Shown here: positions 41,987 through 50,305 of the stretch, one piece after another
How the letters are laid out: each line of letters begins with the position of its first letter
Numbering within the stretch: position 1 is the first letter of the stretch
Assembly (NCBI RefSeq): GCF_014197615.1
Contig: NZ_JACIFY010000015.1
Location: forward strand, 113,328-177,327
Direction: 5' to 3'
Source: Rhizobium esperanzae
GTDB taxonomy: Bacteria; Pseudomonadota; Alphaproteobacteria; Rhizobiales; Rhizobiaceae
Length of the DNA: 64,000 nucleotides
The notes under the pieces: model-generated
Database searches by the model: none
What the model saw: only the letters and a program-made list of their open reading frames with translations
Told to the model about the DNA's origin: nothing
Program-made: the position numbers and the translations under genes

Positions 41987-42805
41987 TTATTCCGCCACCC
42001 CAATCGAGGCGAGATAGGCAGCGGAGGCCGGGATTTTCGATTTGTCCTTGATCTCGATGATCAGGCGCGGGTTGCTGTCGAGCTTGCCGAGGGCCGCAAA
42101 GACGGCGTGCCAGTGGATCGAGCCTTCGCCGAGGCTCCAGTGACGGTCGGCATAGCCGTCGGCATCCTGCAGATGGACGTGCTGCAGGCGGTTGCCGGCT
42201 GCCTTGACGTAATAGTCCACCGGCGGCGCACCGGTGTAACCATGGGCATAATGGGCGTGGCCGGTATCGATCGAAACGGCGACGGCGGGTGAATGGAAGC
42301 TGTCGGCGAGCGCCACGCGAATATGCGGATCCTTGTCCTCGATGTTTTCGAGAACCATGGTGCAGCCGATATCCTCGGCGCGCCTGACTGCATCGCGCAG
42401 CGTCAGATGCACGCGCTCGACCAGATCCTCGCGGGCGCCATCATTATTGTCGAGATTGTTGTAGGACCACGAGGTGTAAGGGCTGTGGACGACCATCTGC
42501 GTCGCGCCGATGGCGGCGCAGACATCGAGGCCCTGCAACAGCCGCCTGGCGACGATGGCGCGGATGTCGGGATCTTGCGAGGCGATGGTAAAGCCCCAGA
42601 ACGGGCCGTGAATGCCCAAGCGGCCGGTATGGCCGTCGAGAAGCCTGCGTGCGCGTGCCGCGAGCGGCGCCCAGTCGCCATTCAGGACCTCGGCCTCGAC
42701 GAAGCTCTGCAATTCGAGATCGCGCGGCTTTTCGAACAGCCAGTCGCGGTGAAGCTCGACTTCATCGAGCGTCATGGCGGCGCCGACGACGGGAAGAGAA
42801 GACAT
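41987..42805 (-). CDS. Sugar phosphate isomerase/epimerase-like TIM-barrel protein
   Basis: A 272-residue TIM-barrel protein of the AP-endonuclease-2/xylose-isomerase-like superfamily. Metal-site residues appear in RLGIHGPFWGF (His), QMVVHSPYT (His), MVLENIED (Glu), VSIDTGHAHYAHG (Asp and His) and NRLQHVHLQDADGY, with RLIIEIKDK at the end (Glu). Members act on myo-inositol derivatives, keto-sugars or hydroxypyruvate, and no substrate can be chosen here. It converges on the alcohol dehydrogenase gene. Confidence 0.85.
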   Translation of the reverse strand: MSSLPVVGAAMTLDEVELHRDWLFEKPRDLELQSFVEAEVLNGDWAPLAARARRLLDGHTGRLGIHGPFWGFTIASQDPDIRAIVARRLLQGLDVCAAIGATQMVVHSPYTSWSYNNLDNNDGAREDLVERVHLTLRDAVRRAEDIGCTMVLENIEDKDPHIRVALADSFHSPAVAVSIDTGHAHYAHGYTGAPPVDYYVKAAGNRLQHVHLQDADGYADRHWSLGEGSIHWHAVFAALGKLDSNPRLIIEIKDKSKIPASAAYLASIGVAE

Positions 42806-43122
42806 GAATGGGCTCCATCGATCAATGCCGGCAATGAATGCCGGCGCGGCGTGAAGGGATGGCCGGAACAGCCGCCGCGTTCTATGCGCCCCTTCTGTGT
42901 CGGCGGTATTACAGGCTGAGAGCCTTCCAAGGCCGGCGTTTGATGATCAGGAGCTTTTGCCGCAGCCCGGCAGGTCTTGCGAAAACGCCTCGCCGCACCG
43001 ATATCGGGGGCGATCGGCTTCCTGACCTCTATATCGCGGTGGTTGCCAAAGGCGGCGCAAAGGCCTATCGGCTGCGCCCGCAAGAAAAGCCAACAAGAAA
43101 AAGCCTGCAAGAAGAAAGAGAC
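42806..43122. other. Intergenic region, no gene seen
   Basis: The 317 bases between the divergent isomerase and cupin genes contain the promoters of both. A frame open on the plus strand continues into the cupin gene, but its translation is arginine-rich and lacks family character. I see no repeat, strong hairpin or RNA gene. Confidence 0.5.
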
Positions 43123-43602
43123 ATGATGTCCAACTCATTTGTGAACGTGCATGCCGGTAAAGAGACGGGTGATGGGGCGAAACGCTTCTTCGTCCTCGGC
43201 GAAAGGATCGAGCGGCGGCTCCGCATCCGCGGAAACTGGCTCAATCTCTTCGACGTCACCGTACCACCCGGCAGCCGGACGCCGAAACATGCGCATGCGA
43301 GCCCTGAGGTATTCCGTATCCTCGAGGGGTGCCTGACGATCTGGCGCCAGACCGACAACGGTCCCGAAGAGATCGAGGCCCGCGCCGGCGACATCGTCAG
43401 CATCGCACCCTTCATGGTGCACGGCTATGCCAACCGCGGAACCGTCCCCGCCGTCTTTTCCGCGGTCGTCGATCGCGACATGGCGGAATTCATCGAAGCG
43501 GAAGGTGCGACCGAGCCACCGAAGGCCCGCCCGTCTGCGGAAACCATCGCCCGGATGACGGCGGCCGCCAATGCCTATGGGATCACCATCCTGGCGGCCT
43601 GA
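43123..43602 (+). CDS. Cupin-domain protein
   Basis: A 159-residue single-cupin protein. The double-stranded beta-helix core is NLFDVTVPPGSRTPKHAHAS followed by PEVFRILEGCLTIWRQTDNG (cupin motif 1, with HAH and E), and GDIVSIAPFMVHGYANRGTV (motif 2, with His). These ligands support a bound metal. Quercetinase-type and other single cupins share this layout, so the activity is unknown. The ATG at 43123 (AAAGAGA before it) is chosen because homology starts there. Confidence 0.88.
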   Translation: MMSNSFVNVHAGKETGDGAKRFFVLGERIERRLRIRGNWLNLFDVTVPPGSRTPKHAHASPEVFRILEGCLTIWRQTDNGPEEIEARAGDIVSIAPFMVHGYANRGTVPAVFSAVVDRDMAEFIEAEGATEPPKARPSAETIARMTAAANAYGITILAA

Positions 43603-44088
43603 TGGTGCGAGAGAATGATGCCGAAACCTTTCGAAGGGTTTCGGCATCACGCAGATATGCGAAACACTCCCCTAAAATCCTCAGCGAGAACGTGGCCCCC
43701 TCGCCGTTTCGAAACTGTCACAACAGTGCGGTAAAAGGATTTTCGCCCGGCGCCTCTTGCGTCGGATCGGTTTCATCGCCAAAATTGCGCCATGCCTGAC
43801 AGCGACCCATCCAGTATAAGCTCCGCCCGTTCCAACCGGGACCTCCCGGCCGAAGATGCGGGCGGCGACTGTAGACGGCGTGACGATACCCGCCGCGCCC
43901 TGGGTCTATCACCGCGCGTGCTGAGAGGGCCGTTTTCCCAAGCTTTGCCGCCGACAGGCCGGGCATGGCCGGTTTCCTCGTGCAGACGGCATATGACTTC
44001 CACTTCAAAGGCGCGGTCCTTCGTGACGACGACCGCGCCCCGCCGCGTCGCTTGACGCGGCACGACAACCTCAACGAATAGGGTCCCT
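43603..44088. other. Intergenic region with a 12-bp hairpin and a possible 38-codon ORF
   Basis: In these 486 bases a perfect inverted repeat, GATGCCGAAACC at 43617-43628 and GGTTTCGGCATC at 43637-43648, follows the cupin stop codon and could end transcription, though no T-run follows. Toward the other end an ATG at 43965 opens 38 codons ending at 44081, seven bases before the CorC-like GTG. Its base pattern is coding-like but the ribosome site is weak and I cannot support it as a gene. I see nothing else. Confidence 0.5.
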
Positions 44089-45363
44089 GTGTTTCTGGAA
44101 ATTGGAATTGTGGCGTTTCTCACCATCCTGAATGGTGTGCTCGCCATGTCTGAACTGGCCGTTGTGTCTTCGCGGACTGCCCGCCTGAAAGTTCTTGCCG
44201 ACAATGGCAGCAAGGGTGCGGCGCAAGCGATCAAGCTTGCCGAAAACCCCGGGCGTTTTCTCTCGACGGTGCAGATCGGCATCACGCTGGTCGGTGTTCT
44301 CTCCGGTGCTTTCTCAGGCGCGACCCTCGGGGGCCGCCTGACCGGATGGCTGGAAACCCAGGGAATGTCATCGACGGCCGCCGACGCGATCGGCGTCGGT
44401 TCGGTCGTCGTCGCCATCACCTACCTCTCCCTGATCGTCGGCGAACTTGTTCCCAAGCAGATCGCGCTGCGGGAACCCGAAGCGGTTGCAGCGAAGGTCG
44501 CGCCGGCGATGGCGGTGCTTTCAAAAATTGCCCTGCCCCTCGTCTGGCTGCTGAACGCCTCCGGAAACCTGGTCCTCAAGCTTCTCGGCCAGGCGGGAAA
44601 AGGCGGCGACAATGTCTCGGACGAAGAGATCAAGACCGTTCTCGCCGAGGCGCAGTCGGCCGGCGTCATCGAAAGCGAGGAGTCGGCGATGATCTCAGGC
44701 GTCATGCGGCTGGCGGACCGGACCGCCCGCGCGCTGATGACGCCCCGGCGCGACGTCGAAATTATCGATATCGACGACAGCCTCGATGAAATCCGAACGC
44801 AATTGCACCGGACGAAACGCTCGCGCCTGCCGGTTCGCAAAGGCAGTTCGGACGAAGTGATCGGCATCCTCCCGGTCAAGGATTTTTACGACTCGATGTC
44901 GGAACACGGCAGTGCCGACATCAAGGCCCTGACGCAGGACGTGCCTGTGGTTTCAGATCTTTCCACCGCCATCAACGTGATCGAAGCCATCCGGAAATCG
45001 CCAGTCCACATGGTGCTGGTTTTCGACGAATACGGCCATTTCGAGGGGATTGTTTCCTCCGGCGACATTCTGGAAGCGATCATGGGGGCCCTGCAGGAGG
45101 GACCTGTCGACGAGCAGGCCATCGCGCGCCGTGATGACGGCTCCTACTTGGTGTCCGGCTGGACGCCGATCGACGAATTCGCCGAGTTCCTGAATCTAAA
45201 GCTCGATGACGATCTCGAATATCAGACGGTCGCCGGCCTGGTGCTGGAAGAGTTGAAACATCTGCCGGAATTGGGTGAGAGCTTCACGAGAGACGGATGG
45301 CGCTTCGAAGTCATCGATCTCGACGGCAGACGTGTGGACAAGATACTCGTGTCTGCGGAGTGA
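44089..45363 (+). CDS. HlyC/CorC family membrane protein (CNNM, CBS domains)
   Basis: A 424-residue protein starting at GTG. The N-terminal DUF21/CNNM membrane domain (about residues 1-190: EIGIVAFLTILNGVLAMSEL, VQIGITLVGVLSGAFSGATL) is followed by two CBS domains (from MTPRRDVEIIDIDDSLDEIR and from LTQDVPVVSDLSTAINVIEA) and a C-terminal CorC_HlyC domain (GSYLVSGWTPIDEFAEFL). The family acts in magnesium or other divalent-cation efflux and homeostasis, with CBS domains sensing adenine nucleotides. No neighbour narrows the role. Confidence 0.93.
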   Translation: MFLEIGIVAFLTILNGVLAMSELAVVSSRTARLKVLADNGSKGAAQAIKLAENPGRFLSTVQIGITLVGVLSGAFSGATLGGRLTGWLETQGMSSTAADAIGVGSVVVAITYLSLIVGELVPKQIALREPEAVAAKVAPAMAVLSKIALPLVWLLNASGNLVLKLLGQAGKGGDNVSDEEIKTVLAEAQSAGVIESEESAMISGVMRLADRTARALMTPRRDVEIIDIDDSLDEIRTQLHRTKRSRLPVRKGSSDEVIGILPVKDFYDSMSEHGSADIKALTQDVPVVSDLSTAINVIEAIRKSPVHMVLVFDEYGHFEGIVSSGDILEAIMGALQEGPVDEQAIARRDDGSYLVSGWTPIDEFAEFLNLKLDDDLEYQTVAGLVLEELKHLPELGESFTRDGWRFEVIDLDGRRVDKILVSAE

Positions 45364-45448
45364 CGGTCGGCGGGTGCCATCGCTTCCGGCGGTAACATCT
45401 GAGATCTGCATCCAGCACGGGAACGATTTGGAAGCAGGAGTGAACGCC

Positions 45449-46219
45449 ATGGCATGGTCTGCCAGCCAATATGTGAAATTCGAGGATGAACGCACGCGGC
45501 CGGCACGCGACCTTCTGGCGCAAGTGCCGCTGCAAAACATCCGCCGCGCCGTCGACCTCGGCTGCGGCCCTGGCAATTCGACCGAGCTGATCATCGAGCG
45601 TTATGGAGCGGACGGCGTCTCCGGCCTCGACAGCGACATGAACATGCTGGAAGCGGCGCGCAAGCGGCTTCCCGGCACGGCCTTCGTCGAGGCCGATCTC
45701 GGCAGCTGGCAACCGACCGAACCCGCCGATCTGCTCTTTGCCAATGCCGTCTTCCAATGGCTGCCCGACCATCTTGACATTTTCGACCGGCTGATGGACG
45801 GGCTTTCCGAAGGCGGCGTTCTCGCCGTGCAGATGCCCGACAATCTCGGCGAACCCTCGCATCTGGCGATGGAAGAGACCGCCCATGCCGGCCCCTGGAA
45901 GACAGCCTTCGAGGCGAAGAGCGTGCGCCGCAAGGGACTGCCTGCGCCATCCGCCTATTACTCCCGGCTGATCGCCAAGGCGTCACGCGTCGATGTCTGG
46001 CATACGATCTACAATCACCCGATGGCGGACGCGGCCGCGATCGTCGAATGGGTGAAGGGAACCGGGCTGATGCCCTATCTCGCCCATGCCGGCGAGAAAT
46101 ATCGCGAGGCGTTTCTGGCGGATTATCTGCAGCGGGTGGAAAAGGCCTATCCGAAGCTGTCGGACGGCCGGGTGCTGCTGCGGTTTCCGCGGATTTTCAT
46201 GGTGGCGGTGAAGGAGTAG
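45449..46219 (+). CDS. tam: Trans-aconitate 2-methyltransferase
   Basis: A 256-residue methyltransferase. WSASQYVKFEDERTRPARDL at the N-terminus, the SAM loop AVDLGCGPGNSTELIIERYG (about 34-53), GLDSDMNMLEAARKRLP, and LLFANAVFQWLPDH are hallmarks of Tam. It detoxifies trans-aconitate, a TCA-cycle inhibitor, by methyl esterification. Length equals the family norm. The ATG at 45449 has AGGAG upstream; the open frame before it lies in intergenic sequence. Confidence 0.93.
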   Translation: MAWSASQYVKFEDERTRPARDLLAQVPLQNIRRAVDLGCGPGNSTELIIERYGADGVSGLDSDMNMLEAARKRLPGTAFVEADLGSWQPTEPADLLFANAVFQWLPDHLDIFDRLMDGLSEGGVLAVQMPDNLGEPSHLAMEETAHAGPWKTAFEAKSVRRKGLPAPSAYYSRLIAKASRVDVWHTIYNHPMADAAAIVEWVKGTGLMPYLAHAGEKYREAFLADYLQRVEKAYPKLSDGRVLLRFPRIFMVAVKE

Positions 46220-46255
46220 CCGGCGGCAGCGGCATGTTCTTTGCGACCGTGGCCT

Positions 46256-46356
46256 GAAGCGCGTCGCATCAATCCAGTTTGACGCAACGCGCTTTGTTTT
46301 TACGCATGTCGTTATCGCAAAACGCGACACAGTTTTGCACGACATGCTCTGGTAAC
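46256..46356. repeat. Dispersed intergenic repeat with ATGTCGTTATCGC core
   Basis: It has GCGCGTCGCAT, ACGCGCTTTGTTTTTACGCA, TGTCGTTATCGCAAAACGC, and TTTTGCACGACATGCTCT. The second copy, at 56374-56477, shares these blocks almost exactly. The outer parts pair as CATGTCGT / ACGACATG, so the repeat can form a stem. It lies between two convergent genes. Confidence 0.85.
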
Positions 46357-46360
46357 GACG

Positions 46361-47392
46361 TCAGTCCGCCAACAGCGCATCCAGTTGGGCAATTTCAGCT
46401 GCGGTCAGAACGATCCCTTTGCTTTCCGATTTGCTGCGCGCGGCAAAGCGGCGCTGCGACGGAAGCCGAGCCCCTTGTCCCACGATCGCTTCGAAGAGCG
46501 TTTCGGCACGCGCGAACGGATCGCCGGGACGGCCCCTGGCGAAGGCTTCGGGTGACATCGCAATGATCAGTTCGCCATGGAACGGCGCCAAGGTCGTCGT
46601 GCCGAGGTAGTCGAGAACCTCGGGGCTGGTGAGATCGCCGATCATGATGCCGGCAAGCAGCTCTATCATGGTGCCGATGGCGGAACCCTTGTGGCCACCG
46701 AAGGGCAACATGGCGCCTTCGAGCGCAGCAACGGGGTCGGTGGTTGGATTGCCGGCAGCGTCAATCGCCCAACCTTCCGGCAGTTGCTTGCCGGCGCGGC
46801 GGTGCAATTCGATCTCGCCGCGTGCGGCCACCGAAGTGGCAAAATCGAACACATAGGGCGGCTGCTCCTTGCGAGGCCAGCCGAAGGCAAATGGATTGGT
46901 GCCCAGCAGAGGCTTGTTGCCACCGGACGGGGCAACCGTTGCATAGCTCGGGCACATGACCAATGCTGCCAGGCCGTGCGCGGCCACCGCTTCGACCTCT
47001 GGCCACAGGGCTGAGAAATGCGAGCAATCGTTGATGACCATGGCTGCGATGCCAAGCCGCCTGGCGCGCTCCGCCAGTGCGGGCACGCCGAGTTCAAACG
47101 CCGCATTGGCAAAACCGCCCTGCGCATCGACCCTGACGATGGCGCTGCCGTCATCCGGCGCGAGAGCGGGAACGGCATCGGGCTTCACCTTGCCGGCTTT
47201 TACCGTGCGCAACGCACCCTCGATGCGGTAAATGCCGTGCGACTTGCAGGCATCGCGTTCTCCGGCCACGATGACATGCGCCAGAGCCGCCGCCTGGATC
47301 TTGTTCAACCCCGCGCGCACGAAGATGGCACAGACGCGATCTTGCAGGGCTTCGACGCTCATCGCAACGGATTCAGTCACGCAATTCTCCAT
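46361..47392 (-). CDS. Ldh_2-family dehydrogenase, probable delta-1-pyrroline-2-carboxylate reductase type
   Basis: A 343-residue NAD(P)-dependent oxidoreductase of the malate/L-lactate/sulfolactate family (not the classic Rossmann type). KSHGIYRIEGALRTVKAGK near residue 50 and VINDCSHFSALWPEVEAVAA near 118 carry the family's conserved histidines; NKPLLGTNPFAFGWPRKE and FGGHKGSAIGTMIELLAG are the nucleotide-binding segments. The HFxALWxxVE stretch resembles DpkA/LhpD enzymes, which reduce pyrroline-2-carboxylate or piperideine-2-carboxylate to proline or pipecolate, rather than malate dehydrogenase; this is from memory. It is the last gene of the guanidino operon, starting six bases after the FMN enzyme's stop. 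Confidence 0.82.
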   Translation of the reverse strand: MENCVTESVAMSVEALQDRVCAIFVRAGLNKIQAAALAHVIVAGERDACKSHGIYRIEGALRTVKAGKVKPDAVPALAPDDGSAIVRVDAQGGFANAAFELGVPALAERARRLGIAAMVINDCSHFSALWPEVEAVAAHGLAALVMCPSYATVAPSGGNKPLLGTNPFAFGWPRKEQPPYVFDFATSVAARGEIELHRRAGKQLPEGWAIDAAGNPTTDPVAALEGAMLPFGGHKGSAIGTMIELLAGIMIGDLTSPEVLDYLGTTTLAPFHGELIIAMSPEAFARGRPGDPFARAETLFEAIVGQGARLPSQRRFAARSKSESKGIVLTAAEIAQLDALLAD

Positions 47393-47398
47393 CCGAGG

Positions 47399-48577
47399 TT
47401 AAGTTCGGCTTTCGCCAGCCTTGCCTTTCGGCCGCCACCGACAGGCTGACAAGTCTTCGACGGTTCTGCAACCCAGTTGCGCCATCGTCGCCGTCAGTTC
47501 GGCTTTCAGGACGTTCATCACGTGATCGCCGCCGTGATGCCCGATGGCGGCGGAGGCAAACAGAAATGCCCGGCCGATCAGGACAAAATCGGCGCCGAGC
47601 GCCAGCATCCGGGCGATATCGAGGCCGGAGCGCACGCCGCCGTCTGCAAGCAGCAAGGTCTCAGGCCCCAGTCGTGCGCGGATTTCACCGATGACCTCCG
47701 CCGCCGACGGCGCTGCGTCGAGTTGCCGTCCACCATGATTGGAGACGATCAGGCCATCCCCGCCCAAGGACATATAGTCCTGCGCTTCGTCGGGGTGAAG
47801 GACGCCCTTGACCAGGATCTTGCCCGGCCATGCGTCTCGGATTTTCTTGAAGCGCTCGCGCGTAACGTGACCCGTCATCACCCTGCCGACAAATTCGGCG
47901 GCTGCGGCAAGGCTGGAGCCCTTCGGGTAGTAGGGCGAGAGATTGGCGAAGTCGGGAACGCCGTTCCGCAGAATGCCTATCGCCCAAGCCGGCCGCACCG
48001 CGACCTGCGCTATCGTTGAAAGGTCGTAGACCGGCGGGATGGACAAGCCATTGCGGATGTCGCGCTCGCGCCGGGTGGATGCGGGAATGTCGACGGTCAC
48101 GACAAGAACGTCGTAGCCCGCTCTGCGCGCCCGATCCACCATGTCGTCTTCCATGGCGGGATCGTTAGGTGGGTAGAACTGGAACCAACTGTGATCACCG
48201 CCTTCAGGGCGGATCGCCTCAAGCGAAGTGTTGGCGAATGTGCTCAGGATATAGGGAAGCTTATGCTGCCTGGCAGCCTGCGCCAGCGGCAGCTCGGACC
48301 CGGGCCACAGAAGGCCGGCCAGCCCAAGTGGCGCCACGGCAAACGGCGCGTCGAAACGATGGCCGAACAGGTTCGCGCCTATATCGGGCGCGTCGGCGTC
48401 GGCGAGGTAGCGCGGCATCAGCGCCACCTCCTCCATAGCCGCCAGATTGCGCCGCACGGAGGCTTCGCGCCCGAGCCCGCCGGCGAGATAATCCCAGGCG
48501 AAACGTGGCATGCGTCTTTGCGCGGCCTTTTCCATGTCGGCGACGCAGGGAAAGCGTCGTTCCAGCGCTAGGTCCAT
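47399..48577 (-). CDS. FMN-dependent 2-hydroxy-acid dehydrogenase/oxidase (LldD family)
   Basis: A 392-residue TIM-barrel flavoenzyme that oxidises an S-2-hydroxy acid to the keto acid. FMN and substrate residues are in the PRYLADADAPDI and FAVAPLGLAGLLWPGSEL segments. The catalytic histidine lies in VSNHGGRQLDAAPS, with arginine following, and LLADGGVRSGLDIARMLALG and ADFVLIGRAFLFA complete the FMN site. Homologues include L-lactate dehydrogenase and glycolate and mandelate oxidases. In this operon a guanidino or amino hydroxy acid is a plausible substrate. Confidence 0.92.
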   Translation of the reverse strand: MDLALERRFPCVADMEKAAQRRMPRFAWDYLAGGLGREASVRRNLAAMEEVALMPRYLADADAPDIGANLFGHRFDAPFAVAPLGLAGLLWPGSELPLAQAARQHKLPYILSTFANTSLEAIRPEGGDHSWFQFYPPNDPAMEDDMVDRARRAGYDVLVVTVDIPASTRRERDIRNGLSIPPVYDLSTIAQVAVRPAWAIGILRNGVPDFANLSPYYPKGSSLAAAAEFVGRVMTGHVTRERFKKIRDAWPGKILVKGVLHPDEAQDYMSLGGDGLIVSNHGGRQLDAAPSAAEVIGEIRARLGPETLLLADGGVRSGLDIARMLALGADFVLIGRAFLFASAAIGHHGGDHVMNVLKAELTATMAQLGCRTVEDLSACRWRPKGKAGESRT

Positions 48578-48653
48578 CTCGGGTGCTTCGATATTCAGGA
48601 GGAAAAGACAGCGGAACGCTCTGGGGTTCCGTGGCGGGGATTGGTTGTCTCGA

Positions 48654-49451
48654 TCAATTTTCGCTCGAGGTCATTGCGCCCAGCAGTTTCGGTAGGTCAC
48701 CGAAGCGCGCGACGAGACTGAAGACGATCCCTGCCGTCGCCACGAAGAGGATCGCCACCGCCGCCATGGTCGGCGTGTAGCCGTAACGCAGCGAATTGAA
48801 AATCTTGATCGGCAGCGTTTCCAGCGTAAAGCCGACCGTCATGTAGGCAACGATGTATTCGTTGAGCGACAGCACAAAGGCAAAAGCATAGCCCGACACG
48901 ATATACGGCGAGATCAGCGGCAGAACGACGGTTCTGAACACGGTGCGGTCATCGCCCCCCAAGGTCGAGGCGGCCTCCACCAGCGAGCGGTCGATAGCCG
49001 AAAAGCCGAGCGAAATGGTTACCAGCGGCAGCGTGACGAAGAAGATGGCGTGGCCGATCACCGCCGTCCACGGCTGGCCGTAAAATCCGGTCGTGGCCCA
49101 GAACGTCAGCAGGCCGAGCGCCGTGATAACCGGCGGCAAGGTAAAGGGCGCCACGCCGAGCAACTGGAAGATGTGGGCCCAGGGCGCGTAGCGGCGCCAG
49201 AGGAACCAGGCGAGCGGCAAAGCGATCATCACCGCCAGCGCCGCCGACGACAATGCCAGCACAAATGACGCGATCAGCGCGCTGCGCCATTCCATGTCAA
49301 GAAATATCTGAGCGTACCAACTCAGCGAGAAGCCTTGCGGCGGGAAGGTGAGGCTCTGCCGGGCATTGACCGACACGCCGGCGACAACGATCAGCGGCAG
49401 AGCGAGAAACAGCCCGACCAGCCCGAAAAAGATATTCCGGAGAATAGTCAT
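48654..49451 (-). CDS. ABC transporter permease, PotC-like
   Basis: A 265-residue inner-membrane subunit with six helices. The cytoplasmic EAA motif is VEAASTLGGDDRTVFRTVVL followed by PLISP, where the ATPase docks. Residues PALLTLTWATTGFYGQ-type loops are periplasmic. It pairs with the permease encoded immediately upstream, whose stop overlaps its start by four bases (translational coupling). The family is the polyamine/opine/thiamine group of importers. Confidence 0.93.
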   Translation of the reverse strand: MTILRNIFFGLVGLFLALPLIVVAGVSVNARQSLTFPPQGFSLSWYAQIFLDMEWRSALIASFVLALSSAALAVMIALPLAWFLWRRYAPWAHIFQLLGVAPFTLPPVITALGLLTFWATTGFYGQPWTAVIGHAIFFVTLPLVTISLGFSAIDRSLVEAASTLGGDDRTVFRTVVLPLISPYIVSGYAFAFVLSLNEYIVAYMTVGFTLETLPIKIFNSLRYGYTPTMAAVAILFVATAGIVFSLVARFGDLPKLLGAMTSSEN

Positions 49452-50305
49452 GCGATGGCCCCTCCTCGGCGGCCAACGAGCAGGGTCAGCGCAACAAGGG
49501 CCAGTGTGACCAACACCAGGAACACCGCCATCGCCGCCGCGAAGGGCATGTTCGACTGATAGATCGCCTGGTCGGTAATGTGCACGGAGAGCGTCCAGTG
49601 CTGCGGGCGGCCGAGCAGTTGCGGCAACAGATAGGACCCGAGCGCGAAGATGAAGACCATGATCAGCGTGGCGAGGATCGTATCGCGCAGCGCAGGCACG
49701 ACGACGGTGAAGAAGGCCCTGACAGGTGAAGCGCCGAGCGTGCGCGCGGCTTCCGACAGCGTCGGATCAAGCCGCACCAGCGCGGGGTAGAGCACCAGGA
49801 CCGTATAGGGGAAGGCCTGGTAGACCATGCCTGTGACAACGGCCCCGGCGCTCGGCGTCAGGGCGACTGCCTGCTCCATGAGACCGAGCCACACGAACAG
49901 GTTGGTGATGCCGGCCGTGCGCGAAAACAGCGTCGACCAAGCGAAGCCGATGATGACCTCGGACAAGGACAGGATCGAAAGAAGTGCAACCAGCCAGACC
50001 ACCTGGGTGCTCCGCCTCATGCGGATCAGCAGATATGTGAAAGGCAGAGCGAGAACGACACAGGTAACGGCCACCGAAATCGCAAGGAGCAGCGAGAAGC
50101 TGAGCACCCCGCCAAAAAAGGCCGAGAGGAAACGGGCGTAATTGTCGAAGACAAAGTCAGGCGTGTAGAAGCCGCCCTGCTGGCGCTTGAAGAAGCTGAC
50201 GGAAATCATCGTGCCGAAAGGCACGACGAAGAAGACAATCAGCATGATCGCCGGGAAGGCCAGAGGGGCATAGTCGCCGAGCGTCTGCGGGGCTTCGCGT
50301 CTCAT
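49448..50305 (-). CDS. ABC transporter permease, PotB-like
   Basis: A 285-residue inner-membrane subunit. The first helix AFPAIMLIVFFVVPFGTMIS follows a short cytoplasmic N-terminus. The EAA loop is LSEAARTLGASPVRAFFTVV. It couples with the second permease, and its start overlaps the end of the ATPase gene by four bases. Residue patterns match PotB of spermidine/putrescine importers, which work on positively charged or guanidino/amino compounds. Confidence 0.93.
   Translation of the reverse strand: MRREAPQTLGDYAPLAFPAIMLIVFFVVPFGTMISVSFFKRQQGGFYTPDFVFDNYARFLSAFFGGVLSFSLLLAISVAVTCVVLALPFTYLLIRMRRSTQVVWLVALLSILSLSEVIIGFAWSTLFSRTAGITNLFVWLGLMEQAVALTPSAGAVVTGMVYQAFPYTVLVLYPALVRLDPTLSEAARTLGASPVRAFFTVVVPALRDTILATLIMVFIFALGSYLLPQLLGRPQHWTLSVHITDQAIYQSNMPFAAAMAVFLVLVTLALVALTLLVGRRGGAIA

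Noticed and set aside
42838..43122. 95 extra codons before the cupin gene
   Set aside because: Open by chance; the translation is arginine-rich and cupin homology starts at 43123, where a ribosome site also lies.
43773..44420. Minus-strand frame of 215 codons
   Set aside because: It crosses the intergenic region and the start of the CorC-like gene and shows no domain; the CorC-like protein in the opposite direction is full length.
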